Of a stretch of 24,128 nt of DNA, positions 5,902 to 12,513 are shown one piece after another. Origin of the DNA: VRUE01 sp035318745 (lineage in GTDB: Bacteria; Actinomycetota; Thermoleophilia; Solirubrobacterales; 70-9). The translations under genes and the position numbers were made by a program. The stretch is taken from assembly GCA_035318745.1 (NCBI GenBank), contig DATHEA010000008.1:1-24128 (forward strand), written 5' to 3'. Within the stretch, counting starts at the first letter, position 1. Every line of letters begins with the position of its first letter. Below the pieces are notes generated by a model. It saw nothing but the letters and a program-made list of their open reading frames with translations, ran no database searches and was not told the DNA's origin.

Positions 5902-6253
5902 TCAGATCCGCGCCCCGGGAGCGGCGTCGGTCTTCGTTACAGGGTCGGGCACCGCAACCGGCATCTTCTCTGCGGCCGGCTTCTCGGTGTGCTCACCGCG
6001 AAATTGAGGATGCCGACGTCGCCTTTGCCGAATTTGGCCGGTGGGCGTCCCTTGCGGTAGCCGCCGTCGCGCCGCCCGGAGTCAGGGCACCGAGCAGCGC
6101 TCCACCGCCAACCACCGCACCGCCTGCCAGACCGGCCTTTTTCAGAAAGCTCAGCCTGGTGTCGCCGCTGTCGAGTGCCTCGGCGGCCTCATGCTCGGTT
6201 TCGCGGATCGCGCCGTCGGCGTCGACCTGCTCGAAAGTCATCTCTGGGTCCAT
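5902..6253 (-). pseudogene. ferritin-like protein relic fused to a foreign (tatA-like?) tail
   Basis: ATG 6253 follows a good AAAGGA. The reading MDPEMTFEQVDADGAIRETE, then TRLSFLKKAGLAGGAVVGGG, is the N-terminus and signal region of an exported ferritin-like family found in Actinobacteria. Near 6045 the frame slips by one base, and GRPPAKFGKGDVGILNFAV continues in another frame. That is the beginning of the ferritin-like domain, but the ~150-200-residue helical body is missing. From about 5993 a third frame gives EHTEKPAAEKMPVAVPDPVT, then KTDAAPGARI and TGA at 5902, nine bases before the tatC relic start. That position suits a tatA tail, though it might be the ferritin's own C-terminus. This is a decayed chimera. 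Confidence 0.68.
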
Positions 6254-6439
6254 TTGGGGGTCCTTTGACGTAGGGGCTTTCTCCCCACTGCGGAGTCCCC
6301 GCCCCAGCGGATCAGTTTCGGCCGATCGGCTCGGTCTGCGGCTGCGCCTGGACTGATGGCGCTGGAACGATTCTGCTTTAACGGAGTGCCGTCGTACCGG
6401 TGGAAACGGCCGTGAGGATCGACCTAAGCCAACTCGACG
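6254..6439. other. intergenic segment with promoter of the ferritin-like relic
   Basis: This segment is about 185 nt, between two minus-strand units. It includes the Shine-Dalgarno of the ferritin-like relic (about 6260-6266). No small gene, clear terminator or repeat is seen. Confidence 0.4.
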
Positions 6440-6682
6440 CTAGGCGCTGGCAAGAAAAGGCGAGACAGCCTCCACAGCGTCAAAGTAGTGCGCGTGGGTG
6501 CGCTTGATCGTCTCGATCGAGTCGGCGCCGACCAAAACGATCTCAAGATCCTCGCGACCTTTATATTCGCGCTCTAGGGCAGCGTAGGCGGCAGCTGCCT
6601 CGTCACCCTCGTCGAACTCCTGCTGCTTGATCAAGCGCTGAGCAACCAAGTCATAGACGAGCAGAAAATGCTGGAGGGCCAT
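6440..6682 (-). CDS. 80-aa conserved-looking protein paired with RelA/SpoT-domain gene
   Basis: A small soluble protein. It opens MALQHFLLVYDLVAQRLIKQ, a beta hairpin with a basic loop. An acidic helix with GDEAAAAYAALEREYK follows, then the strand LEIVLVGADSIETIKRTHAH and YFD. The fold is probably a compact alpha/beta domain of the kind 'LLVYD…GADS…RTHxxYF'. I do not recognise a named family. It starts 9 nt after the stop of the RelA/SpoT-domain gene, on the same strand, so the two are almost certainly co-translated. By position and size it could be an antitoxin, inhibitor or regulatory partner of that enzyme. The DNA of both genes is visibly less GC-rich than the flanking genes. The start at ATG 6682 has a moderate AGGTAG upstream. 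Confidence 0.72.
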   Translation of the reverse strand: MALQHFLLVYDLVAQRLIKQQEFDEGDEAAAAYAALEREYKGREDLEIVLVGADSIETIKRTHAHYFDAVEAVSPFLASA

Positions 6683-6691
6683 ATGGACAGA

Positions 6692-7405
6692 CTACCTATC
6701 GACGGTCAGGTAGTGGTCGATCCGAGCTTTGAAGCGAGAAAGAACTTCCATGAAGGCAGCATCCGGCCTTTCTTCTCGCTCATCCGCTGATATCCCCCAG
6801 GCGGCTAGATCTAGGTACGACAACAGGTCAGACGGCCCCTCTCCATCCTTCAGAGGAAATCGGGTGCGGGCCGCCCAGCGCTCCACCGCCTCTGCCCATT
6901 CGTGCTGACCAGAGGTCCTCAGCTGAATCTCGACTGGATGGCCATCGCGACGAACGACGACGTGTATAGCCCTATAGCCAGTGTCTTTAGGGGATGCCGC
7001 ATAGTCCTCGATTCTGAGAATCTCCCAGTTGCGGCGAATTCGCCTTAGGACACCAGCGATCTCCGTTGCGCCGCCTGGCAGGATCGCTCGACATCCAGCG
7101 ATGTCCTCCATCTGCGTTAGACGCATCGAGCCAAAGCGGTCAAGCTTGTTAAGGATCTGTGGGTTGCGCTTCAGTCGCTGGCCAACGGTTACCTCGCTTG
7201 ACTCCCGCTCGACGAACTGACGCAGGCCGACGGTCACCTTCTTGAGGGGATCCTGAAACCCGCTGCGGTAATCGACAATGACCCCGACCGCATCGGTCAG
7301 TTCGTCGTCATCGAACTGGTCTTCCTCGTCGCTGTCGCTTGGCGTTCGCCACCAGTCACGTAGCAGCCTTCCCGCTTTGTCAACCTTGGTCCGCGACAGC
7401 GCCAC
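6692..7405 (-). CDS. single-domain RelA/SpoT nucleotide transferase (small alarmone synthetase or ToxSAS-like)
   Basis: A 237-aa protein with a RelA/SpoT synthetase core and no hydrolase or TGS/ACT domains. The ATP-binding region is RLKRNPQILNKLDRF (78-92). LTQMEDIAGCRAIL carries the metal-binding Asp101 and Arg106. YRAIHVVV (144-151) is the guanosine/acceptor-binding loop. VEIQLRTSGQHEWAE has the catalytic Glu159 and the conserved W. All expected core motifs are present. Family members make (p)ppGpp or related alarmones, or, in ToxSAS toxins, use ATP to pyrophosphorylate tRNA or make ppApp. The sequence alone does not decide which. Residues ~20-40 are a strongly acidic stretch. The start is set at GTG 7405; upstream codons are open but not protein-like. 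The AATAAT box 7 nt before the GTG supports a leaderless message. The 80-aa gene follows directly. Confidence 0.88.
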   Translation of the reverse strand: MALSRTKVDKAGRLLRDWWRTPSDSDEEDQFDDDELTDAVGVIVDYRSGFQDPLKKVTVGLRQFVERESSEVTVGQRLKRNPQILNKLDRFGSMRLTQMEDIAGCRAILPGGATEIAGVLRRIRRNWEILRIEDYAASPKDTGYRAIHVVVRRDGHPVEIQLRTSGQHEWAEAVERWAARTRFPLKDGEGPSDLLSYLDLAAWGISADEREERPDAAFMEVLSRFKARIDHYLTVDR

Positions 7406-7418
7406 AGAAACGATTATT
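7406..7418 (-). promoter_or_regulatory. leaderless promoter for RelA/SpoT-domain gene
   Basis: On the minus strand AATAAT (positions 7418-7413) is followed by 7 nt and the GTG at 7405. It is one of the most AT-rich short stretches here. It would separate expression of the alarmone-type gene from the redox operon that ends 58 nt upstream. Confidence 0.42.
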
Positions 7419-7463
7419 ACGGTCGCTTGCGCTTGGTCGCGTCGCGAGGCGAAATACCTGGAA

Positions 7464-8030
7464 TCAGTGCTCCGATAGGGCCAAAGCGGGAGGTGACTCG
7501 CTGCCGCCGATCCGTCCCAGCCAGCGCAGGGCGAGGAGCAGGGCGGCTGGGATGACGAGGGCTCCGCCGGCGATGAGGAACCAGAGCTGGGCGGCGTCGC
7601 TGCCGGCGCCGATCGTGTGGACGATCGCGAGCAGCCAGAAGATCGCCGTGAAGCGGTGGGCACGGCGCCAACGGCTGGCGCCGATGCGGTCGCGGAAGTA
7701 GTAGGAGATCCCCAACGCGGCCAGGCCGTAGCCGGCGACTATCCCCAGCCCGGTCCAGAGCGGTCGGTAGTGCCCGACGAAGGGAATCGCGATCCCGGCG
7801 AGCCCCGAATTGAGCCAGGCATCGCCGAGCAGGGACAGGCCATGAAGGGCGACCATCGCCAGGGCGGTGAGCGAGAGCGCCTCGTGGACCGCGCGGAGGT
7901 CGCGCTTGCCGGCGCTCTTGCGCTTCGAGCCCATCATCAGCCCGAGGCCGACGCTGGCGCTGGCCAGTAGCAGCGCCGCGCCGCCCGCGGCACGGCTGGT
8001 GATCCAGAAGAGGTGCGGCGCGATGTTCAC
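7464..8030 (-). CDS. ferric-reductase-like transmembrane heme protein
   Basis: This 188-aa membrane protein has about five or six helices: ~8-32, 50-68, 91-112, 125-142 and 148-170. Pairs of histidines sit in helices at His49/His63 (RAVHEALSLTALAMVALHG) and His125/His138 (RRAHRFTAIFWLLAIVHT). This is the bis-His pattern of the ferric reductase/NADPH-oxidase/MsrQ heme-binding core. No FAD/NAD-binding domain follows, so electrons must come from or pass to another protein. The GTG start at 8030 overlaps the TGA of the ApbE gene in a GTGA, indicating translational coupling. It is the last member of the redox operon. Confidence 0.85.
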   Translation of the reverse strand: MNIAPHLFWITSRAAGGAALLLASASVGLGLMMGSKRKSAGKRDLRAVHEALSLTALAMVALHGLSLLGDAWLNSGLAGIAIPFVGHYRPLWTGLGIVAGYGLAALGISYYFRDRIGASRWRRAHRFTAIFWLLAIVHTIGAGSDAAQLWFLIAGGALVIPAALLLALRWLGRIGGSESPPALALSEH

Positions 8031-8980
8031 GGCACTACCGACCTGGGCCGCATTCGTTCCGCCTCCACGAACTCCACGCTGCCGTCGTCGAGGACGAGGA
8101 CGCCTCCAAACCGCAGGCAATCGAGGCCCCGGTCGGGGCCGGAGAGCAGCGCCTGCTTCGAGTAGACCTCGGCAAGGAAGGCGGAGGGAGCCTGTGCCGT
8201 CGCCTGGACCACGCCGGTGAAGGCAGGGGCGCCCGTGGAAGGATCGAGGAGATGGTGGGCGGGGCCGCCGTCAGAGCCCACCCAGGAGCGTTTCGCGATG
8301 CCGCTGGTGGCGACGGCGCCGTCACGGATCGACAGCGAGCGCAGTGGCTCGCCGCCAGACGGGTCCTCGACAAGGACCGCACGCGGCCTGCCGGCGGCGC
8401 CACCGACCCTGATGTCACCGCAGCAGTCAACTGCGTAGGTCGAGTGGTGTCGCAGGGTGGCGGCGACGATGTCGGCAAGCAGTCCCTTGGCGATCCCACC
8501 GCTGTCGATCCCCAGCCCAGGCGGCCGAGAGACGCTGACGGTTTTGCGGTTGACCGCGATCTGGTTCCAGCCGCGGCTGCGGCTGGCAGCTGCGGGCGCC
8601 CGTCTCCGCTCGCCTGGTGCCGCCTCTGGCGCTCTGGGCCCCGTTTGCTCGTGGACGGGGGTGCGCGACTCGTCGTACCCGGCCCGCTCGATCTCGGCGA
8701 GCAGGGTGGCGTCGACCAGGCCCGCACTCAGGGCTCCCGCCCGGCGCACTGCGGCCGCCAGCTCGAGCATCAACGCGCTTACCGGCACGGTGGTGCGGGG
8801 GTCGCGGTTGAAGCGGGACAGCTCGCTGTCGGGAAGGAAGCGGGAGAGCCGCTCGTGCGCATCGAGGAGCTCGGCTTCGGCTCGCGAGATCGCCTTCTCG
8901 GCACTGGCACCCGCGCCGCCGAGGTGAACGGTCACGGTCCCGCCGAAGCAGGCGAAAGATCGTTTTTCTTCGCCGCTCAC
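8027..8980 (-). CDS. apbE: FAD:protein FMN transferase (ApbE)
   Basis: A 317-aa protein of the ApbE family, which moves FMN from FAD onto a Ser/Thr of an extracytoplasmic target protein. Family motifs visible are DSGGIAKG (159-166), YAVDCCGDIRVGG (182-194), ATSGIAKRSW (224-233) and HHLLDPSTGAPA (242-253). Residues ~104-137 are a Pro/Arg/Ala-rich insertion in place of the shorter usual loop. In the last metal-binding segment the usual A-D is AE (FLAEVYSKQALL), so metal binding may differ. No signal peptide or lipobox is seen, unlike secreted ApbE proteins. Its GTG overlaps the stop of the rod-protein gene by 4 nt, and its stop overlaps the heme-protein start by 4 nt. No NqrC-type FMN acceptor motif ([ST]GAT) was found in its operon. 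Confidence 0.92.
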   Translation of the reverse strand: MSGEEKRSFACFGGTVTVHLGGAGASAEKAISRAEAELLDAHERLSRFLPDSELSRFNRDPRTTVPVSALMLELAAAVRRAGALSAGLVDATLLAEIERAGYDESRTPVHEQTGPRAPEAAPGERRRAPAAASRSRGWNQIAVNRKTVSVSRPPGLGIDSGGIAKGLLADIVAATLRHHSTYAVDCCGDIRVGGAAGRPRAVLVEDPSGGEPLRSLSIRDGAVATSGIAKRSWVGSDGGPAHHLLDPSTGAPAFTGVVQATAQAPSAFLAEVYSKQALLSGPDRGLDCLRFGGVLVLDDGSVEFVEAERMRPRSVVP

Positions 8981-9357
8981 GATTGACCGGTGATGACAGG
9001 TTCCGGTTCTGGTTCCGGCGCGACGGGTTCGACTTCTGGTTCGACTTCTTCGACTTCCGGTTCTTCGAATTCTGGTTCGAGGGCTTCGGCTTCCGCGGGT
9101 CCGGATTCGACCTGTGGAGGGCTGCTCGCGCTGGAGCTTCGCGGCCGCGATGCCGGGTGCGCTCCGCGCGCCGTGGCCTGCCCGAGGACCGGGTCGTTGC
9201 CGGTCGCCATCTGCACGAAGACGACTCCCCAGAGCAGCGCGAAGCAGATCAGCGAGATCGCGACGACGCGGCTGCGCAGCTCTCCTGCCCGCAGCCGTTG
9301 AGCTCGCAGGCGGTTCTGCGCGATGCGCTTGCGTTCGGCTTTCTCGAAGGCGTCCAT
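8977..9357 (-). CDS. membrane-anchored protein with Pro/Glu-rich extracellular rod
   Basis: A 126-aa protein. Residues 1-30 are highly basic (DAFEKAERKRIAQNRLRAQR). Residues 31-50 form one hydrophobic helix (VVAISLICFALLWGVVFVQM). A Ser/Ala linker follows, then residues ~84-120 are almost only Glu, Pro and Val (EPEFEEPEVEEVEPEVEPVA). The basic N-terminus predicts N-in/C-out topology, so the acidic proline-rich rod would extend into the cell wall, recalling the TonB spacer. No enzymatic motif is present. The ATG at 9357 comes 4 nt after the stop of the cytochrome-like gene, and its TGA overlaps the ApbE start. The position inside a redox operon suggests a scaffold for the membrane heme proteins or an external partner. 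Confidence 0.75.
   Translation of the reverse strand: MDAFEKAERKRIAQNRLRAQRLRAGELRSRVVAISLICFALLWGVVFVQMATGNDPVLGQATARGAHPASRPRSSSASSPPQVESGPAEAEALEPEFEEPEVEEVEPEVEPVAPEPEPEPVITGQS
8999..9112. repeat. low-complexity GGTTC/GACTTC repeat tract
   Basis: Short imperfect repeats of GGTTC, TTCTGG and GACTTC run through this tract. They encode the Glu/Pro/Val rod of the membrane-anchored protein on the minus strand. Such tracts are prone to length change. Confidence 0.5.
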
Positions 9358-9361
9358 TTTC

Positions 9362-9955
9362 TCAATGCCAGGATCCGGCAGTCGAGACCACGAGTAAGGC
9401 AAGGGCGACGCCGGCAAGGATGGAGCCGCCCAAGGCCGCGATCCGCGTACCCGCGCCGGCCAGCTGCGCCTCGCGCGGGCCGCTCCGGCGCCAGTCGGGA
9501 AGGGCCAGCCGCGGCACCTCGAGCAAATGGCCGAGCACGTGTAGGGTCGTCAACGCGACCCAGACGATGAAGCTGACCTTGTGGACCAGCACGAGCGTGT
9601 TGCTCGGCGGGCCGGCGAGGAGCAGGGCGACGCCGGTGCCGAACAGCACCACCGTGGTGAGCACGACGCCAGGGGCGAGCAGCCGCAGGAGCAAGGGCGG
9701 TGGGCCCTTGCGAACGTAGGCCGGGGTGCCGGCGTAGTAGCGGAGGAAGCGGTAGCCGGTGCTGCCGAGCTTCAGCATCACCGGGGGGATCAGCAGCATG
9801 CCGATCAGGATGTGCGGCTGCAGCAGCGAGCCGATGAAGGGGATCGTCGCGCCCTCCACTGCCAGCAGTACGAGCAACACGACAGCCATGCCGCCGGTGA
9901 GGCGGGAGTTGCCGGCGACGCCGTCGCGGATTTGAGTCTGCTCCGAGCGATACAC
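9362..9955 (-). CDS. multi-helix b-type-cytochrome-like membrane protein
   Basis: This 197-aa membrane protein has about five predicted helices: ~23-42, 47-65, 93-114, 122-145 and 173-192. In-membrane histidines are His48 (LQPHILIGM), His125 (VLVHKVSF), His139 and His143 (TTLHVLGHLLEVP). The pairs fit heme-b ligation, as in cytochrome b561/DUF4405-like proteins, but I cannot name the family securely. The loop with GSTGYRFLRYYAGTPAYVRK is conserved-looking and positively charged. The start is GTG 9955, with no clear Shine-Dalgarno. It is 35 nt downstream of the histidine kinase gene and 4 nt upstream of the rod-protein gene. Probable role: electron carrier or sensor in the same membrane redox system. 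Confidence 0.75.
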   Translation of the reverse strand: MYRSEQTQIRDGVAGNSRLTGGMAVVLLVLLAVEGATIPFIGSLLQPHILIGMLLIPPVMLKLGSTGYRFLRYYAGTPAYVRKGPPPLLLRLLAPGVVLTTVVLFGTGVALLLAGPPSNTLVLVHKVSFIVWVALTTLHVLGHLLEVPRLALPDWRRSGPREAQLAGAGTRIAALGGSILAGVALALLVVSTAGSWH

Positions 9956-9990
9956 AGGGCCGCATGCTCGGTGAAGCGGCTTGTCGGTCC

Positions 9991-11142
9991 CTAAGCGCCG
10001 GATGAGAGATTTCTCATCCGCGGCTCGAAGCCCGGCAGCTCGAAGGCGGCGCGGGCGCCGCCGAGTGGCGAGTCCTCGATCCAGATGCGGCCGCCGTGCA
10101 GCTCGACGATCGAGCGGGCGATGCCGAGGCCGAGCCCGCTGCCGCCGGAGGCGCGGTCGCGCGCGGGCTGGTTGCGGTGAAAGCGCTCGAAGACCTGCTC
10201 CCGCCGCTCACCCGGCACGCCGGGTCCGTCGTCGTCGACTGCGACAACGAGCCGATCGTCTTCCGTTTTCGCGGAGAGGACCACGCGGCCCTTCGATCCC
10301 GTGTGGCGGTGCGCATTGGAGAGCAGGTTGCGGACGACCTGGGCGATCAGGTCGGGGTCGATGCGGACAGTCCCTTCCGGCAGCCTGGCGATCTCGGTGC
10401 CCCCGGGGCTCGCCTCGGCCAGGCCTCGCAGCAGGGAGGCGGCCTCGACATCGCGCAGAAGCGGCTCTGAGCCCTCGTCGAGCCGAGCGAGCGCAAGCAA
10501 ATCGTCGACCAGCCGTTCGACCCGTCGAATCTCCGTCAGCGCCAGTGCCTCGACCCGGCGCACGTCCTCGACGGCGGGTGTCTCCTCGCGCGCCAGCACC
10601 TCGAGCTGACCTCGGATCGCGGTCAGTGGCGTTCGCAGCTCATGCGAGGCGTCGGAGACGAACCGCCGCTGCCGTGAGAAGGCGAGGTCGAGTCGGTCGA
10701 GCATGTGGTTGAAGGCCTCGACCACGGTGCGCAGCTCGGTTGGCGCGGAGGCCTCGGGCTGGAGGCGGGGGGTGAGGTCGCCGGCATCGACCGTGGCTGC
10801 CGTCGAGGCGATCCGCCGCAGCGGCGCCGCGGTGCGGGCGGCGACCAGGTAACCGGCGAGCAGGGCTGCCACCAGCGCCGCGCCGCCGGCGATCAGGAAC
10901 GTCCTCTCGACCTCGTCCTGCGCGTCGGCGATCGGCGAGATCGCCGAGCCCTCGCCCGGGTCGCTGTGCACCGGGCCCGGATTGCCGGCCTCGCGCGACT
11001 CCTCATGTTTGATCAGTCTCGACTCGTCCGCCATGTCCGCTCGCACCGCGACGAAGACGAAGGCGAAAGCGACGATGACGATCCCGCCGATCGAGATCGC
11101 CAACCTGCTTCGCAATCCGAGCTTTGCCCACCCGCCCCTCAT
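9991..11142 (-). CDS. membrane sensor histidine kinase
   Basis: A 383-aa two-component kinase. It has TM1 at ~13-33, a short acidic extracytoplasmic loop (~34-80) and TM2 at ~82-102. A HAMP linker (TAAPLRRIASTAATVDAGDL) follows, then the HisKA dimer with phospho-acceptor His167 in SDASHELRTPLTAIRG. The HATPase_c domain shows the N box NLLSNAHRHT, G1 DDDGPGVP, F box FERFHR and G2 GGSGLGLGIARSIVELHGG. All catalytic boxes are intact. The sensor loop is only ~45 residues, rich in Glu/Asp/His (ESRLIKHEESREAG), so an ion or small ligand is more likely than a large one. Its ATG overlaps the response regulator stop (ATGA). The following genes are redox proteins, which are probable targets of the system. 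Confidence 0.93.
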   Translation of the reverse strand: MRGGWAKLGLRSRLAISIGGIVIVAFAFVFVAVRADMADESRLIKHEESREAGNPGPVHSDPGEGSAISPIADAQDEVERTFLIAGGAALVAALLAGYLVAARTAAPLRRIASTAATVDAGDLTPRLQPEASAPTELRTVVEAFNHMLDRLDLAFSRQRRFVSDASHELRTPLTAIRGQLEVLAREETPAVEDVRRVEALALTEIRRVERLVDDLLALARLDEGSEPLLRDVEAASLLRGLAEASPGGTEIARLPEGTVRIDPDLIAQVVRNLLSNAHRHTGSKGRVVLSAKTEDDRLVVAVDDDGPGVPGERREQVFERFHRNQPARDRASGGSGLGLGIARSIVELHGGRIWIEDSPLGGARAAFELPGFEPRMRNLSSGA

Positions 11143-11813
11143 CGATTGCCCTTCAGCCGGTAGCCCACCGAGCGCACCGTTTCGATCGGCGCCGGCGAGT
11201 CCGGTTCACCCAGCTTGCGACGCAGGTAGCCGATGTAGACCTGGACGACGTTGGTGCCGGGATCGTGGTCGTATCCCCAGACCGAGGTGAGGATCTCGCG
11301 CTGCGTGCAGACCTGTCCCGCCCGCCGCATCAGGAAGGCGAGCAGCTCCGCCTCCCGCTCCGGCAACCGCACCGAGACGCCGTTGCGCTCGGCCTGCCGC
11401 GAGAGCAGGTCGAGTTGGATGCCCCCCGCCTCCAGTGTCGTCATCGCCTCGGCGCTCGCCTGGCGCAGGTGGGCCCTGACCCGGGCCAGAAGCTCGTCGA
11501 AGGAGAAGGGCTTGGTGACGTAGTCGGTCGCGCCGGCATCGAGTCCCTCGACCCGGTCAGCGACCTCGGCCCTCGCCGTCAGGACGATCACCGGCACAGT
11601 CGGCTTCTCGCGGCGAATCGCGTCCAAGACCTCGATCCCGTCTTGGCCCGGCAGCATCCGGTCGAGGATCACCAGGTCGAAGCCGCCGCTCAGGGCCAGG
11701 CGCTCGCCCTCGACACCGTCGGCGGCGGTGCGAACGGCGAAGCCCTCCGCCTCGAGGCCGCGCTCGAGGAAGTCGGCGATCGCCGCCTCGTCCTCGACGA
11801 CCAGGATCTCCAC
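11139..11813 (-). CDS. OmpR-family response regulator
   Basis: A 224-aa DNA-binding response regulator. The receiver domain (1-~115) has the acidic pair Glu7/Asp8, phospho-acceptor Asp51 in LVILDRMLPG, the Thr in VIVLTARAE and the Lys in DYVTKPFSFDELLARV. The C-terminal OmpR/PhoB winged helix (~128-222) contains LPEREAELLAFLMRRAGQVC, then WGYDHDPGTNVVQVYIGYLR, RKLGEP and TVRSVGYRL. It is translationally coupled to the kinase gene through an ATGA overlap. A TAGCAT box six bases before the GTG at 11813 suggests a leaderless message. The divergent TetR gene begins 95 nt away, so promoter regions may influence each other. Confidence 0.95.
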   Translation of the reverse strand: MEILVVEDEAAIADFLERGLEAEGFAVRTAADGVEGERLALSGGFDLVILDRMLPGQDGIEVLDAIRREKPTVPVIVLTARAEVADRVEGLDAGATDYVTKPFSFDELLARVRAHLRQASAEAMTTLEAGGIQLDLLSRQAERNGVSVRLPEREAELLAFLMRRAGQVCTQREILTSVWGYDHDPGTNVVQVYIGYLRRKLGEPDSPAPIETVRSVGYRLKGNR

Positions 11814-11825
11814 GTCTCGATGCTA
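11814..11825 (-). promoter_or_regulatory. leaderless promoter for response regulator operon
   Basis: On the minus strand TAGCAT (11825-11820) is followed by 6 nt and the GTG at 11813. It would drive the whole two-component/redox run. Confidence 0.42.
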
Positions 11826-11880
11826 GTCCCTTGGCGTCGCCTAGATGCCGGCGCTGAGCCTTGTGCTCGACGTCTGCCAC

Positions 11881-11909
11881 ATTTCGCTATAGTCTTATAA
11901 AAGCGAAAT
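11881..11909 (+). promoter_or_regulatory. TetR operator overlapping promoter and start codon
   Basis: A perfect 8-bp inverted repeat, ATTTCGCT (11881-11888) and AGCGAAAT (11902-11909), is separated by 13 bp. The spacer contains TATAAA (11896-11901), a good -10 box, six bases before the ATG at 11908, which itself lies in the right arm. A bound repressor would cover both promoter and start, pointing to autoregulation of a leaderless TetR gene. Confidence 0.55.
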
Positions 11910-12513
11910 GGCGAAGACGGCGGCAAGAGAGAAGCGGCAATACCGGATGGGGGTCCGGGCGCGACGTTCGGAAGAGACGGCCGAGCGGATCCGCGGCGTG
12001 GCGCTGGAGCGATTCCTGTCCCGACCCTACGATGACGTGACGCTTGCCGAGGTCGCCGAGGGAGCCGGAGTCACCGTTCCCACCCTGATCGCGCATTTCG
12101 GCCGCAAGGAGGACCTGTTCGTCGCCGCGTGCGAAGAATGGGGCAACCGCATGATCGAGGCACGGGACGAGGCCCCGGTCGGCGATCACGCCGGCGCGGT
12201 CCGCAATCTGTTCGAGCACTACGAGGCCGAAGGCGACTTCATCCTCCACCTCCTCGCCGAGGAGGATCGTTTCCCGGCCGTGCGGGCGATGACCGACGAG
12301 GGACGGAAATATCATCGGTCATGGGTCGAGCGGATTTTCGAGCCGAGCCTGAGGCCGCTCCGGGAGGCCCGCAGGGAGCAGCTCGTCGTCCAACTGGTCG
12401 TCGCCACCGATCTCCTCACCTGGAAGCTGATGCGCCGCGACATGAAGCTGTCCCGCCACCGGGCCGAAGCGGCGATCGTGCAAATGGCCGACGCGCTGAC
12501 CGGCGGCGGCTGA
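11908..12513 (+). CDS. TetR-family transcriptional regulator
   Basis: A 201-aa repressor-type protein. After a basic N-terminal arm (residues 1-22), the helix-turn-helix spans ~23-70: TAERIRGVALERFLSRPYDD, VTLAEVAEGAGVTVPTLIAH and FGRKEDLF. The remaining ~130 residues are the all-helical ligand-binding and dimerisation domain, not assignable to a ligand. The ATG at 11908 lies in an inverted repeat with a -10 box immediately upstream, so the gene is probably leaderless and autorepressed. Its TGA overlaps the ATG of the glycosyltransferase gene by one base (TGATG). The repressor and the two modifying enzymes therefore form one unit, presumably induced by a small molecule that the enzymes act on. 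Confidence 0.9.
   Translation: MAKTAAREKRQYRMGVRARRSEETAERIRGVALERFLSRPYDDVTLAEVAEGAGVTVPTLIAHFGRKEDLFVAACEEWGNRMIEARDEAPVGDHAGAVRNLFEHYEAEGDFILHLLAEEDRFPAVRAMTDEGRKYHRSWVERIFEPSLRPLREARREQLVVQLVVATDLLTWKLMRRDMKLSRHRAEAAIVQMADALTGGG

Noticed and set aside
5868..6356. Plus-strand 162-codon frame over the Tat/ferritin relics
   Set aside because: It has Ser/Pro/Arg low complexity. The minus strand carries recognisable ferritin-like and TatC sequence.
8027..8980. apbE as a lipoprotein or secreted enzyme
   Set aside because: The N-terminus MSGEEKRSFACFGG lacks a hydrophobic stretch and lipobox, so export is not supported.
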